NCBI RefSeq assembly: GCF_006265175.1 | Contig: NZ_VDCQ01000002.1 | Coordinates: forward strand, 124,001-188,000 | Direction of reading: 5' to 3' | Length of the DNA stretch: 64,000 nt | DNA from: Paenibacillus hemerocallicola | GTDB lineage: Bacteria > Bacillota > Bacilli > Paenibacillales > NBRC-103111 | In this document: in pieces, positions 37,910-47,263 of the stretch | Layout of the letters: each line of letters begins with the position of its first letter | How positions within the stretch are numbered: position 1 is the stretch's first letter | Notes under the pieces: model-generated | The model's input: only the letters and a program-made list of their open reading frames with translations | What the model was told of the DNA's origin: nothing | The model's database searches: none | Program-made: the position numbers and the translations under genes

Positions 37910-38773
37910 ATGCGGGAGTATGCCACCGAATACGCGGATTACTGGTTCAACGTTCCTTCCGGGTTCGAAAAATCCGGGGGCGTCTGGCTCGTAAGGGCCG
38001 GCAAAAATATAGCGAAGCCGAATTACGAGGTCGGACCGAAACAAATCGAATGCTTCGGCCTTCATTTTATTATCAACGGGTCCGCCCTCTTGGAATATAA
38101 CGGAAACCCAGTATCTCTGCAAAAAGGCGATATATTTTGCTTGTATCCGCATATTTCGTGCAAGTACCGCACCGCCTCCGGCAAGCCGCCGCTGGAAATG
38201 GTCTGGCTGACGATGAGCGGCCCCCAGACGGAGGCCATGCTGGAAATGGCCGGCATTACGCGGCAACGGCCTTATCGGCATAATGGGATTAGCCGCCCTG
38301 TCGGAAAGGCGCTCGAGCAGACGGAATCGTTCATCGGAGGCAAGCCGGTCGGTAAATTGAAGCTGAATGCGTTCATTCACCACCTCTTCGCTTTGCTGGA
38401 AGCGGATGTTCCCGAGGAGGCGGAGTCCGGCAATTTCGCTGAAGGAGATTGGCTAGATTGGGCGGTACGATATTTGCGCCTGCATTACACGGAGCCGCTC
38501 CGGATCGAGCAGCTGGCCCAATTGGTCGGCGTCCACCGCACCCATTTCTCTCACGTTTTTGCCAAGACGATCGGCGTATCGCCTCAGAAGTTTTTGCTCC
38601 GGCTAAGAATGGATCGGGCGAATGAGCTGCTGCGCGATACGGAGCTTTCGATCGGAGAGATCGCCTTGTCCGTCGGCTATCCGGATCTGTACGCCTTCTC
38701 GCGGGCATATAAGACTCACACGGGGCACTCCCCGACCGATTACCGGTATCGAGCGGGAAATAATCGATATTGA
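37910..38773 (+). CDS. AraC-family transcriptional regulator
   Basis: A 287-residue regulator with an N-terminal cupin (LHFIINGSALLEYNGNPV; GDIFCLYPH) and a C-terminal AraC domain (LRIEQLAQLVGVHRTHFSHV; SIGEIALSVGYPDLYAFSRA). It is divergent from the sulfatase gene and probably activates it. GGGAGAG lies about 10 bases before the ATG. The gap of 214 bp to the convergent REC-BTAD gene holds no clear terminator. Confidence 0.9.
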   Translation: MREYATEYADYWFNVPSGFEKSGGVWLVRAGKNIAKPNYEVGPKQIECFGLHFIINGSALLEYNGNPVSLQKGDIFCLYPHISCKYRTASGKPPLEMVWLTMSGPQTEAMLEMAGITRQRPYRHNGISRPVGKALEQTESFIGGKPVGKLKLNAFIHHLFALLEADVPEEAESGNFAEGDWLDWAVRYLRLHYTEPLRIEQLAQLVGVHRTHFSHVFAKTIGVSPQKFLLRLRMDRANELLRDTELSIGEIALSVGYPDLYAFSRAYKTHTGHSPTDYRYRAGNNRY

Positions 38774-38987
38774 TTTGCGTCGCCGGCTTTAGACCCTTAT
38801 CCCGACTCATCATAAGCCCGCTTTACAAATTTTTAACGTTGCCATATCGATTAACGAACCGATTTCCCGCACCCGGCGGTATCCGGATGGCATTTCGGTC
38901 GCGAGCAGCAAAAAAGCCCCCCGCGGCCGCTTCATCCCGAAAAGGCAAACGAAAGGGAGCTTCTCAAACCAATCGCGAGGCGCGCCC

Positions 38988-40106
38988 TCACTGCCCGAAT
39001 TTCTCCATAAAGCTCCTGATCCGCGCGGAAGGCTGCATGCCCAATTCTTTATTCAATCGGTCCTTGAGCTCTTCATACAGCTTGCGGATCGCAGCGATGT
39101 CCCCCCTCCCCGCCAGCAGATGGAGCATCTCGTCGTAATACATTTCAGAGTAAGGCTCGAGCGCGATCAGCTTTCTCCAAATCGCTTCCTGATCCTCGTC
39201 GGTCGCCGCGCGCACGCTCCGTTCGAGCAGCCGCACATAGTCGGCCCGAAGCTGCAGGCGCAGCGGAACCGCCCAAGTGTAAGCCTCCGCTTCCAGCAGA
39301 TCGCCCCGGTACAAAGCCAGCATATCTCCGATCGGTTCGTTGCCGGGCTTGCGCAACCGCATCATCAGCGTCTGGGCGTCGCTATGCACGCAGTCTGTCC
39401 GCATCACATACCTCTCGTCGGCGAACGAAATGGCGTTCGGAAAACCGAGCTTTTTCAGCAGGCTTCTCAAATGATACATCGTCGTATGAAATATTTGCTG
39501 CGCCCGCACCGCTTCGGTATCCGGCCACAGATCGGCCAAAATCCGGTGGCGATGCACCGGTTCGCCGTGGGTATGCCAAAGATAGGCGAACAGCTCCTTC
39601 ACTTTTTTCGTGCGCCATGCCACCAAGCTATCCCCCGCGCCGAACAATTCCAAGCTGCCCAGAACGCGCAGGCGCAGCGGCGCAAGCACGGCCGAATCGT
39701 TCCGCTCGGCAGCCGGATGCTCGGCGGCATCGGCCCGGTGCGGCTCCTGCCGCTTCCCGTATCGCTCAAGCGCTTTGACCAGCCTCATTTTCGATAATGG
39801 CTTCAATAAGTAGTCCATCGCGTTGACGTCGAAGGCATCGACGGCATATTCGTGATAAGCGGTGACGAAAATGATTTGCACGGAAGGATGGATCGCCGCC
39901 AGCCTCTCAGCGGCATATAAACCGTTCATTCCCGGCATCTCGATGTCCAGAAAAACGAGATCCACGTCCGAAACCGCCATATGGTTCAAAGCGTCGGCTG
40001 CATGGAGAAATTTTCCCGAGACGGTAACGCCGCCTATTTCCGCAAGCAATATTTCGAGCAAATCGAGGGCAATCTCCTCGTCGTCAATCAAAACGGCATT
40101 AATCAT
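38988..40106 (-). CDS. Response regulator with SARP-type BTAD output domain
   Basis: A 372-residue cytosolic regulator. The receiver (1-120) has IDDEEIALD, phospho-Asp in LVFLDIEMPGMNG, and DYLLKPL. A winged-helix domain (about 145-235, LRVLGSLELFG; WRTKKVKELFAYLW) and a bacterial transcriptional activator domain (about 235-372) follow, the layout of SARP-like activators. GGAGGAACCGC precedes the ATG, which overlaps the end of the double-kinase gene by 8 bp, so the two form one signalling pair. Confidence 0.9.
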   Translation of the reverse strand: MINAVLIDDEEIALDLLEILLAEIGGVTVSGKFLHAADALNHMAVSDVDLVFLDIEMPGMNGLYAAERLAAIHPSVQIIFVTAYHEYAVDAFDVNAMDYLLKPLSKMRLVKALERYGKRQEPHRADAAEHPAAERNDSAVLAPLRLRVLGSLELFGAGDSLVAWRTKKVKELFAYLWHTHGEPVHRHRILADLWPDTEAVRAQQIFHTTMYHLRSLLKKLGFPNAISFADERYVMRTDCVHSDAQTLMMRLRKPGNEPIGDMLALYRGDLLEAEAYTWAVPLRLQLRADYVRLLERSVRAATDEDQEAIWRKLIALEPYSEMYYDEMLHLLAGRGDIAAIRKLYEELKDRLNKELGMQPSARIRSFMEKFGQ

Positions 40107-43100
40107 GCGGTTCCTCCGGGAGCGTAAATTTGACGATCGTTCCTTTACCGATTTCGCTGGCGATTTCCAGCTTCCGCCCGTACAGCATTTGCAGCCTTCG
40201 GTTCACATTGCCGATACCGACCCCTTTGCCGGCTCCGGATTTCAGCATGGACAACGTGTCGGGGGTCATTCCCGCCCCATCGTCCTCCACGCTTATTTGA
40301 ATGCAACCGTTTGCCCGCCGTACCGTAACATGGACGGTCCCCCCGGCCAGCTTCGGCCCGATACCGTGCCGGATCGCATTTTCCACGAGCGGCTGAATCG
40401 TAAGCGGGGGCAGGAGGAACGTATGCGTCTCATCCACATGCAGGCATACGCGCAGTCTGCTGCCGAAGCGCAACTGCTCGATGGCGGCATAAGCCTGCAC
40501 CAGTTCGAGCTCCCGCTCGAGCAAAATCGATTGATCGTCGAACGTAAACGTGAATTTGGCTCTCAAATAAGTCGTCAGGTTAAGTAGCGTCTCTCTCAGC
40601 TTGTCGATGTCCTTATAGCTGAGTCCCATGATCGCATTCAGGCTGTTGTAGAGGAAATGGGGCGTAATTTGCGCTTGCAAATAGTCCAGCTCTTTGCGCG
40701 AAGCCCGTTCGACCGATTGCTTCATATAGAGAAGCGATTGCATTCTCGCTTTCAGCTCCGCCGGCTCGAACGGCTTCTGCAAAATATCGTTCGCCCCCGC
40801 CTGAAACGAAGCCACCATATCGCCGATCTGTCCGGAAGCGGTCAGCATCAGGACCGGCAGCTCCGCTACGCCATGGAGGACTCGGATTTCCCGGCACACT
40901 TCGATGCCCGACATATGCGGCATCATGACGTCCAACAGCACGATGTCCGGCAAAGGGGCATGCTTCAGCTTAGCCAGAGCTTCTTCTCCGCTGTGCACTG
41001 CTCTATACGCAAAGTTCATCGAGGATACGATATCGATCAGCACCTTCAAATTGGACAGCTCGTCGTCCACCAGCAGTACGGTCGCTTCGCCCCGCTTCCC
41101 GCTCTCGAGAGAGATCGCCATGGAAATACCCGCGACATCCGTCTGCGCCTGAAGAGCGGTAGAGGCGGACGCCGCTTGACCGCCTCCGGCGATTTGCAGC
41201 GTAAACGTGAAGCATGATCCTTCGCCTTCCTCGGATTTCAGCTCCAGCTCTCCCCCTTGCAGCTCGATGAGCTGCTTCGTAATGCTGAGTCCCAAACCGA
41301 TGCCGCCGACTCGAGGTCCATCATCCGTCCCGTGCTGCTCATACGGTCGAAAAATGCGTTCCCGCTGCCCGGCCGGTATGCCCCTGCCCGTATCGGACAC
41401 GGAAATGGCCAGCCGATCGCCGCGCCGATCGGCGAAAATGCGCACCGTTCCCCGATCGGTGAACTTCAAGGCGTTTTCCAGCAAATTGTGCAGCACCTGC
41501 CGCAGCCTGTTCTCATCCGCCCGCACGAGCGGAACGTCTTCCCCGAGCTCGCACGTTACGACGACCCGCTTGTTCGTATGAAAGACGAGAAGCATGTCCA
41601 TGACGAAACGGACCGTCATCCGTACATCCACTGCCGTCATATTCATATGAAGCCGACCTTGCCTGATTTGGGACATGTCCAAAATGTCGTGAACGAGCCC
41701 GGCCAGTCTCCGGCCGACCGAATTCAGCAGCCATACGTTTTCGCGATGCTTCGGATCCAGCGCCGTCGATACGTCATCCAGCATCGTTTGCGACAAATTG
41801 ACGATGCCGTGCAGTGGCGTCCTGAGCTCGTGAGACGTCTTGGCCAGAAACTCGTCCTTCAGCCGATCGTATGCGATCAACTGCCTGGACAGCCGTTCCT
41901 TCTCGAGAAATGCCTGCTGCAGCCTGAGAGACATCAGGAGCGCTTGCGAGAATACGAGCAGCAGCGGCGTCACCGCGACATAGACCGGAGCTTCGATGGC
42001 GAACAAATAACGGTACTGGCAGACGACGATATTGATGATCATAAAAAGCACGCCGAGCACGACATAGGACGTTCCCGGCGTCCCTTTGCTCCGGCTGCTT
42101 ATAAGGGCGTACACGATCTGCAGGAAAATCGCCGTCTGCATGAACATGCTCGGCAGCAAACCGTACGATAGGACGGAATTGGGGACAAGCACGATCAACG
42201 CCATATAAACGTATAAAATACGGCGCAGCCATCGGTGCGCGGCACGCTCCTCCTCGCCGATGCAGCGGTATACGTACAAACTGAAAAAAAACGAAGCGAG
42301 GATCGACCATAAATACAACATTTTTTGCAGCCATTCGAAAGGAAACGCCGGAAACAGCATCACCGCGACAATCTCGTTGTCGATCGTGAAATACAGACCG
42401 GTGAACAGGCAGAACAAGCTCAAATGCATCAAATACCGCTCTTGGCGCCATTGCCGGAACATCCCGGCGAAATACAAGCCGAACGTCAGCATGACCGTAA
42501 TAAGGACCATATCGATCATCCGCGATTTGTCCCGGTTGTCCGCCACATCCGAGGCGAAGCCGAATTCGGGCGTCTGGACGAGACCTCCGTTCGAATACAC
42601 GAAGTTCGCCACTTGGATAATAATGTCCACGGAGCCCGTCTCCAGCTTCTCCGTCCCGAGAAACGGCAAGTTGCTCGCGACGAAGCCGGATCCCGTCAAC
42701 GCCGGCGTCCCGCTCCCCCCCTTATCGACCCCGTTCAAATAGATGCGGCTGGACAAGCGGATTTTTTTCGCCCGCAGGCTGTATACTTCGGGCTGCGCCA
42801 ACCGAACGGTCAATCGGTACGTCCCGGCCCCGTAACCGTACGATCGACCTCCGGCTACGAAGCCGTTCCAGTTCCCGGGCACCCGAACGAGCTCGCGTCC
42901 CGCAGCCAGAGCCGGATCGTTCCGGAAATCGTCGGGACCAAGCAGCCGACCGTCGTAAAACTCCCATTCGCCGCGCAACGGGATCGCTCCCCGGTTCTGA
43001 AAATCCCAAGCAATCGCGTCCAGACTTCCACCGACCGCCTGGGGAAACTCGCGGGGAGGAAATAGCAGTTGGGCGGCGACGATCCCGTTCAGGAGCAAAT

Positions 43101-43194
43101 AGGCGAAAATGCAGCAAAGCATCACAAGAAAACGTTTATTTTTCATCGCAATCCCAATCTGTACGTTATGCCGTATCCGTGATTCTTCTTCCAT
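40099..43194 (-). CDS. Hybrid sensor with two kinase modules: 7TM-HisKA-HATPase-REC-LytS kinase
   Basis: About 1031 residues. A first helix (about 20-45), an extracellular jelly-roll domain (RGEWEFYDGRL; 7TMR-DISM type), seven helices (about 225-430), HisKA with phospho-His in [13 protein letters not shown] (near 455), HATPase (NLLENALKF; SDTGRGIP; GLGLSI), receiver (LLVDDELSNLKVL near 703; LLDVMMPHMSG), then a LytS/YesM-type kinase (QAQITPHFLYNSLNAIMGL near 845) with its own ATP-binding domain (PLVENAIRHGIG). ATG 43194 follows a G-rich ribosome site; ATG 43146 is an alternative. The partner is the overlapping REC-BTAD gene. It is a paralogue of the gene at 60981. Confidence 0.88.
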   Translation of the reverse strand: MEEESRIRHNVQIGIAMKNKRFLVMLCCIFAYLLLNGIVAAQLLFPPREFPQAVGGSLDAIAWDFQNRGAIPLRGEWEFYDGRLLGPDDFRNDPALAAGRELVRVPGNWNGFVAGGRSYGYGAGTYRLTVRLAQPEVYSLRAKKIRLSSRIYLNGVDKGGSGTPALTGSGFVASNLPFLGTEKLETGSVDIIIQVANFVYSNGGLVQTPEFGFASDVADNRDKSRMIDMVLITVMLTFGLYFAGMFRQWRQERYLMHLSLFCLFTGLYFTIDNEIVAVMLFPAFPFEWLQKMLYLWSILASFFFSLYVYRCIGEEERAAHRWLRRILYVYMALIVLVPNSVLSYGLLPSMFMQTAIFLQIVYALISSRSKGTPGTSYVVLGVLFMIINIVVCQYRYLFAIEAPVYVAVTPLLLVFSQALLMSLRLQQAFLEKERLSRQLIAYDRLKDEFLAKTSHELRTPLHGIVNLSQTMLDDVSTALDPKHRENVWLLNSVGRRLAGLVHDILDMSQIRQGRLHMNMTAVDVRMTVRFVMDMLLVFHTNKRVVVTCELGEDVPLVRADENRLRQVLHNLLENALKFTDRGTVRIFADRRGDRLAISVSDTGRGIPAGQRERIFRPYEQHGTDDGPRVGGIGLGLSITKQLIELQGGELELKSEEGEGSCFTFTLQIAGGGQAASASTALQAQTDVAGISMAISLESGKRGEATVLLVDDELSNLKVLIDIVSSMNFAYRAVHSGEEALAKLKHAPLPDIVLLDVMMPHMSGIEVCREIRVLHGVAELPVLMLTASGQIGDMVASFQAGANDILQKPFEPAELKARMQSLLYMKQSVERASRKELDYLQAQITPHFLYNSLNAIMGLSYKDIDKLRETLLNLTTYLRAKFTFTFDDQSILLERELELVQAYAAIEQLRFGSRLRVCLHVDETHTFLLPPLTIQPLVENAIRHGIGPKLAGGTVHVTVRRANGCIQISVEDDGAGMTPDTLSMLKSGAGKGVGIGNVNRRLQMLYGRKLEIASEIGKGTIVKFTLPEEPHD

Positions 43195-43361
43195 TATAAA
43201 ACCACCCCCCGAAAAAAACCTCACATCCCGCACCCTATTTCCCATTATTTCGACAAGCCGTTCCGCAAGGGAAAAAAATGGGTTTCTGCCAACGGGCGAG
43301 AGCGGCGTAGCATGGCCAAGATTCGCGGATAAATCGCGTCTTTATGCCTATTTGACGGTTG

Positions 43362-43390
43362 TTGACACTAAGGAATCCAATAGGATAACC
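43362..43390 (+). promoter_or_regulatory. Possible promoter of the HD-GYP/H-NOX operon
   Basis: TTGACA (43362-43367) followed 16 bp later by GATAAC. The leader of about 140 bp also has a TCCGGTTC / GAACCGGA inverted repeat (about 43479-43514) with no T-run, so not a terminator. Confidence 0.4.
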
Positions 43391-43532
43391 TAGCTAAAGA
43401 CCATCACGATTAGGATGGGAGAACTATATCCTTATCGGGTCCGAACATACATAGAACGACACGAACAACCGACACAAGATCCGGTTCTATCCTCATACAA
43501 GCCGGAACCGGACCGTAAGGAGCCTTACTCAT

Positions 43533-44561
43533 ATGGAAGACGCATGGATACGCGGCGCCAAGTTTCTTATCGTGGACGACCAAGAATATAACGTGAGCCT
43601 TTTGGAGCGAATATTGATCCGGGCCGGATTTGAGAATTGGCGGTCGACGACGGACCCTCTGTTGATCGATTCCCTATACGACGAATCGGCTCCCGATATC
43701 GTCCTGCTGGATCTGCATATGCCCGAGATGGACGGCTTTACCGCACTCAAGCTGTTAAGAAGCAAAATTCCGGAGCAGCAATATTTGCCGATTCTCGTGC
43801 TGACCGCGGACGTCTCGAGCGAAGCCAAACAAAAAGCGCTGCTCGGCGGCGCAAACGACTTTCTGACGAAGCCGTTCGACAAGTCGGAGGTCGTCCTCCG
43901 CATCACCAATCTGCTTAAGACGCGCTACCTCCATTTGCAATTGCAAAACCATAATGCGCAGCTGGAAGACCGGGTAAAAGAAAGAACGAGCGAGCTGGAG
44001 AAGGCCAAATTCGAAATATTGGAGCTTCTCGGCCGGACGTCGGAATACAGGGACGACGTTACGGAGCAGCATACCCAGCGGGTAGGCCAATTGTCGGGCA
44101 TGATCGCCCGGGAATTGGGGCTGCCTGCTAGCGAAGCCGAGCTGATCCGGCTCGCCTCCCCGCTTCACGATATCGGCAAAATCGGCATTCCCGATCGTAT
44201 TTTGTTGAAGCCGGGCCGCTTTACCGAGGAAGAATTCGAGGAAATGAAAACCCACGCCGGCATCGGGGCGAGCATTCTGGACGGCAGTCTGTTTCCGGTG
44301 CTGCAGGTAGCCAAAGTGATTGCGCTTACCCATCACGAGCGTTGGGACGGACGCGGATATCCGAGCGGACTGAAGGGAAGCGACATTCCGCTTGCCGGCA
44401 GAATCGTCGCCATCGCCGATTTTTACGATGCTTTGACTCATCAGCGCCCTTACAAGCAGGCGTGGACAAAAGAAGAAACCGTTGAGGAAATCCGCAAGCA
44501 GCGGGGAGCCCACTTCGATCCGGAAATTGTGGACGCCTTTTTGAAAATTATAGAACGGTAG
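43533..44561 (+). CDS. Response regulator with HD-GYP c-di-GMP phosphodiesterase domain
   Basis: A 342-residue RpfG-like protein. The receiver has VDDQEYNVS, phospho-Asp in [13 protein letters not shown] and LTKPFD. After a coiled linker, the HD-GYP domain (about 155-340) keeps the metal pair in [11 protein letters not shown] and the signature [11 protein letters not shown], plus [14 protein letters not shown], so it should hydrolyse c-di-GMP. AAGGAG lies 9 bases before the ATG. It is the first gene of a four-gene operon with H-NOX, hybrid kinase and receiver; the kinase is expected to phosphorylate it. Confidence 0.94.
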   Translation: MEDAWIRGAKFLIVDDQEYNVSLLERILIRAGFENWRSTTDPLLIDSLYDESAPDIVLLDLHMPEMDGFTALKLLRSKIPEQQYLPILVLTADVSSEAKQKALLGGANDFLTKPFDKSEVVLRITNLLKTRYLHLQLQNHNAQLEDRVKERTSELEKAKFEILELLGRTSEYRDDVTEQHTQRVGQLSGMIARELGLPASEAELIRLASPLHDIGKIGIPDRILLKPGRFTEEEFEEMKTHAGIGASILDGSLFPVLQVAKVIALTHHERWDGRGYPSGLKGSDIPLAGRIVAIADFYDALTHQRPYKQAWTKEETVEEIRKQRGAHFDPEIVDAFLKIIER

Positions 44562-44571
44562 GTACCTGCTC

Positions 44572-45117
44572 ATGAAAGGTATGGTATTCACGACATTTCT
44601 CGAAATGGTGGAAGAGAAGTTTTCCGTCGATATGGTCGACCATATGATCGAAACGAGCGATCTCCCGTCGGGCGGCAGCTATACCTCCGTCGGCACCTAC
44701 GACCACGGGGAAATGATCCGGCTCGTCGTCAAGCTCAGCGAAAAGTCGGGGATACCGGTATCCGATCTCGTCCGGACGTTCGGCGAATATTTGTTCGGCC
44801 AATTGGTCGAGATGCATCCTCAGTTCATCGATGAGGCCGCAACGGCGTTCGAGCTGCTCCGGTCGGTAGACAAATATATCCATGTCGAAGTCCGGAAGCT
44901 GTATCCGGATGCGGAGCTTCCCGGCTTCGAATACGAGACTCCCGGACCGGATACGCTCATCCTGATCTATCGCTCCTCCCGCCCCTTCGCCGATTTGGCC
45001 GAAGGGCTGCTGATCGGCTGCGCCCGGCACTATGAGGAGAATATCGCGATTCTGCGCGAAGATTTGTCCGACGGACAAGGAACAGCCGCACGATTTACAT
45101 TGACCAGAGAGAAGTGA
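44572..45117 (+). CDS. H-NOX heme nitric-oxide sensor
   Basis: A 181-residue stand-alone H-NOX (HNOB) protein. The proximal heme ligand is His104 in DKYIHVEVRKLYP, and the porphyrin-clamping Y-x-S-x-R motif is Tyr133-Ser135-Arg137 in YRSSR. The position matching the O2-stabilising Tyr140 of Thermoanaerobacter H-NOX reads Leu142, so it should bind NO but not stable O2 (inference from the family). There is no membrane segment. It sits 10 bp after the HD-GYP gene and 6 bp before the hybrid kinase gene, so it most likely regulates that sensorless kinase. Confidence 0.93.
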   Translation: MKGMVFTTFLEMVEEKFSVDMVDHMIETSDLPSGGSYTSVGTYDHGEMIRLVVKLSEKSGIPVSDLVRTFGEYLFGQLVEMHPQFIDEAATAFELLRSVDKYIHVEVRKLYPDAELPGFEYETPGPDTLILIYRSSRPFADLAEGLLIGCARHYEENIAILREDLSDGQGTAARFTLTREK

Positions 45118-45123
45118 TAGCCG

Positions 45124-46815
45124 GTGAGCGATATCGAGGTGCTGCGCAGGCAGCTTGAACGCGAGAAGCGCGCCCGCAAGGAAGCGGAGAAAATCGCCGA
45201 GCAGAAGACGCGGGAAATATTCATTGCCAACCAGGAGCTCCAGAAGTTCAACGATTCGTTGGAGGAGCTCGTCAAAGAACGGACGGCCGAGCTGGCCAAG
45301 GCGCGCGACGAAGCAATCGAGGCCAGCCTGTTCAAGAGCCAATTTCTGGCCAATATGAGCCACGAGCTGCGTACGCCGCTCAATGCGATTATCGGATACA
45401 GCGAAATGCTGATCGAGGACGCCGAGGATTCGGGCGATACGGCGATCGCCGGCGATCTGGAGAAAATCAATACCGCCGGCAAGCATTTGCTGTCGCTCAT
45501 AAACGATATACTCGATCTGTCCAAAATCGAAGCGGGCAAGATGGACATGTTCATCGAGCGCTGCGACTTGTCCGCTGTCGTTCACGACGTGCTTACGACC
45601 GTCCATCCGCTGCTGGTCAAAAACAATAATCGGCTCGAGGTCGATGCGGTCCCCGATATCGTCACGAATACCGACGTTACGAAGCTTAGGCAAATTTTGC
45701 TCAACCTGCTCAGCAACGCCAGTAAATTTACGACTAACGGCACGATCCGCGTAAGCGTATCCCGACAAATGAAAGGCGATCGCAGAGGGTTCCTGATCTC
45801 GGTCGCCGATACCGGTATCGGCATGACGTCCGAGCAGCTGGACAGCTTGTTTCAGGCGTTTACGCAGGGCGACTCCTCCACGACGCGCAAATACGGAGGA
45901 ACCGGGCTCGGCTTGGCCATCAGTCAGCGGTTCTGCGAAATGATGGGCGGCAAAATATCGGTCGAGAGCGTATACGGCGAGGGCAGTACGTTCAACGTAT
46001 GGCTGCCCAAGCAGACGGATCCGCTTGAAGACGTGCGGGAGCTGCATTCCCCCTCCTCCTTCGGCGAGGGAGGCTCTTGCAAACTGCTCGTCATCGATGA
46101 CGACCAGGCCATCATCGATCTGATGAAATGGTACGCGGGCAAAGAGAAATGGTCAATCGCTACGGCTATGAACGGCAAGGAAGGATTGCGCCTTGCCAAG
46201 GAATGGCATCCCCACATGATTACGCTCGATGTGCTCATGCCAGGCATGGACGGATGGTCCGTGCTGACCGCGCTCAAAAACGATCCCGAGCTGGCGGATA
46301 TTCCGGTCATGATGCTTTCGATGACGAACGACAAGTCGCTCGGTTATGCGCTCGGAGCCTCGGAATTTTTGACGAAACCGATTCAGCGCGAAAGGCTTGT
46401 TCCGGTGTTGTCCAAATATATGCCGGATCCGGAAGCCGGGTCCATTCTCGTCATCGAAGACGACGAAACGACCGGCGAGATGATGACGAAGCTGTTGGAG
46501 CGGGAAGGGTACACGGCCGGCAGCGCGGGAAACGGTCGCATCGCTCTGGAGAGACTGGAAATCTCCGCCCCCAAGCTCATCCTGCTCGACCTGATGATGC
46601 CGGAGATGGACGGCTTCGAGTTCGTCACCCGGCTGCGCAAGCACGAGAAATGGTCCTCGATCCCCGTCATCGTCGTGACGGCCAAGCATATTACCGAGGA
46701 AGACCGGCTGCGCCTGAACGGATATGTATCGAAAATTATCCAGAAGGGCGCGTTCAGCAAACAGGAACTGCTGCAGGAAATTAGTTCGTTGATATCGGGC
46801 TGCTCCTGCAAGTAA
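45124..46815 (+). CDS. Soluble hybrid histidine kinase with two receivers
   Basis: A 563-residue cytosolic kinase without its own sensor domain: a coiled coil (1-70), HisKA with phospho-His about residue 80 ([19 protein letters not shown]), HATPase ([24 protein letters not shown]), then two receivers, about 319-435 ([17 protein letters not shown]) and 440-557 ([17 protein letters not shown]). The start is GTG with a GAGAGAAG site. It is the natural partner of the H-NOX protein upstream, as HnoK is in Shewanella and Vibrio, and could phosphorylate the HD-GYP regulator and the free receiver. Confidence 0.93.
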   Translation: MSDIEVLRRQLEREKRARKEAEKIAEQKTREIFIANQELQKFNDSLEELVKERTAELAKARDEAIEASLFKSQFLANMSHELRTPLNAIIGYSEMLIEDAEDSGDTAIAGDLEKINTAGKHLLSLINDILDLSKIEAGKMDMFIERCDLSAVVHDVLTTVHPLLVKNNNRLEVDAVPDIVTNTDVTKLRQILLNLLSNASKFTTNGTIRVSVSRQMKGDRRGFLISVADTGIGMTSEQLDSLFQAFTQGDSSTTRKYGGTGLGLAISQRFCEMMGGKISVESVYGEGSTFNVWLPKQTDPLEDVRELHSPSSFGEGGSCKLLVIDDDQAIIDLMKWYAGKEKWSIATAMNGKEGLRLAKEWHPHMITLDVLMPGMDGWSVLTALKNDPELADIPVMMLSMTNDKSLGYALGASEFLTKPIQRERLVPVLSKYMPDPEAGSILVIEDDETTGEMMTKLLEREGYTAGSAGNGRIALERLEISAPKLILLDLMMPEMDGFEFVTRLRKHEKWSSIPVIVVTAKHITEEDRLRLNGYVSKIIQKGAFSKQELLQEISSLISGCSCK

Positions 46816-46833
46816 ACGAACGAGGTAATTCCT

Positions 46834-47211
46834 ATGCACAAAATATTGCTGGTAGAAGATAACGAAATGAATCGCGACATGTTGAGCCGCCGTCTCCTGC
46901 GCAAAGGCTATGAGGTGATGGAGGCGATCGATGGCCGGCAAGGTATCGAGATGGCGTCGCGCGAGCTTCCCGATCTCATCCTGATGGATATGAGTCTGCC
47001 CGAGATTGACGGCTGGGAAGCGACGCGGCAAATCAAGCGATCGCCCTCGACCGGGCATATCCCGGTCATCGCGCTGACGGCCCATGCGATGTCCGGCGAC
47101 CGGGAGCGCGCCTTGAAGGCGGGCTGCGACGACTTTGACACGAAGCCCGTCGATTGGACGAGACTGCTCGGCAAAATGCAGCATTTGCTGGGCGGCAAAT
47201 CGGAGTCTTAA
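46834..47211 (+). CDS. Single-domain response regulator (receiver only)
   Basis: A 125-residue CheY-like receiver: VEDNEMNRD at the acidic pocket, phospho-Asp in LILMDMSLPEIDGW, and Lys in DTKPVD. It has no output domain, so it may shuttle phosphate or act as a phosphate sink in the relay from the adjacent hybrid kinase. GAGGTAATTCCT precedes the ATG. It is the last gene of the operon, with a terminator right after it. Confidence 0.93.
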   Translation: MHKILLVEDNEMNRDMLSRRLLRKGYEVMEAIDGRQGIEMASRELPDLILMDMSLPEIDGWEATRQIKRSPSTGHIPVIALTAHAMSGDRERALKAGCDDFDTKPVDWTRLLGKMQHLLGGKSES

Positions 47212-47217
47212 ACGAAC

Positions 47218-47258
47218 AAAAGCGGACCTCCCGAATGGAGAGTCCGCTTCTTCGTTTT
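47218..47258. terminator. Bidirectional terminator between receiver and glycosidase-like genes
   Basis: AGCGGAC / GTCCGCT stem with a 14-base loop, flanked by A-rich and T-rich runs. It separates convergent genes. Confidence 0.8.
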
Positions 47259-47263
47259 ATAGG

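Noticed and set aside
38905-38960. Terminator after the REC-BTAD gene (GC-rich tract followed by T-run on the minus strand)
   Set aside because: The GC-rich block forms only a 4-bp stem before the T-run; too weak to call.
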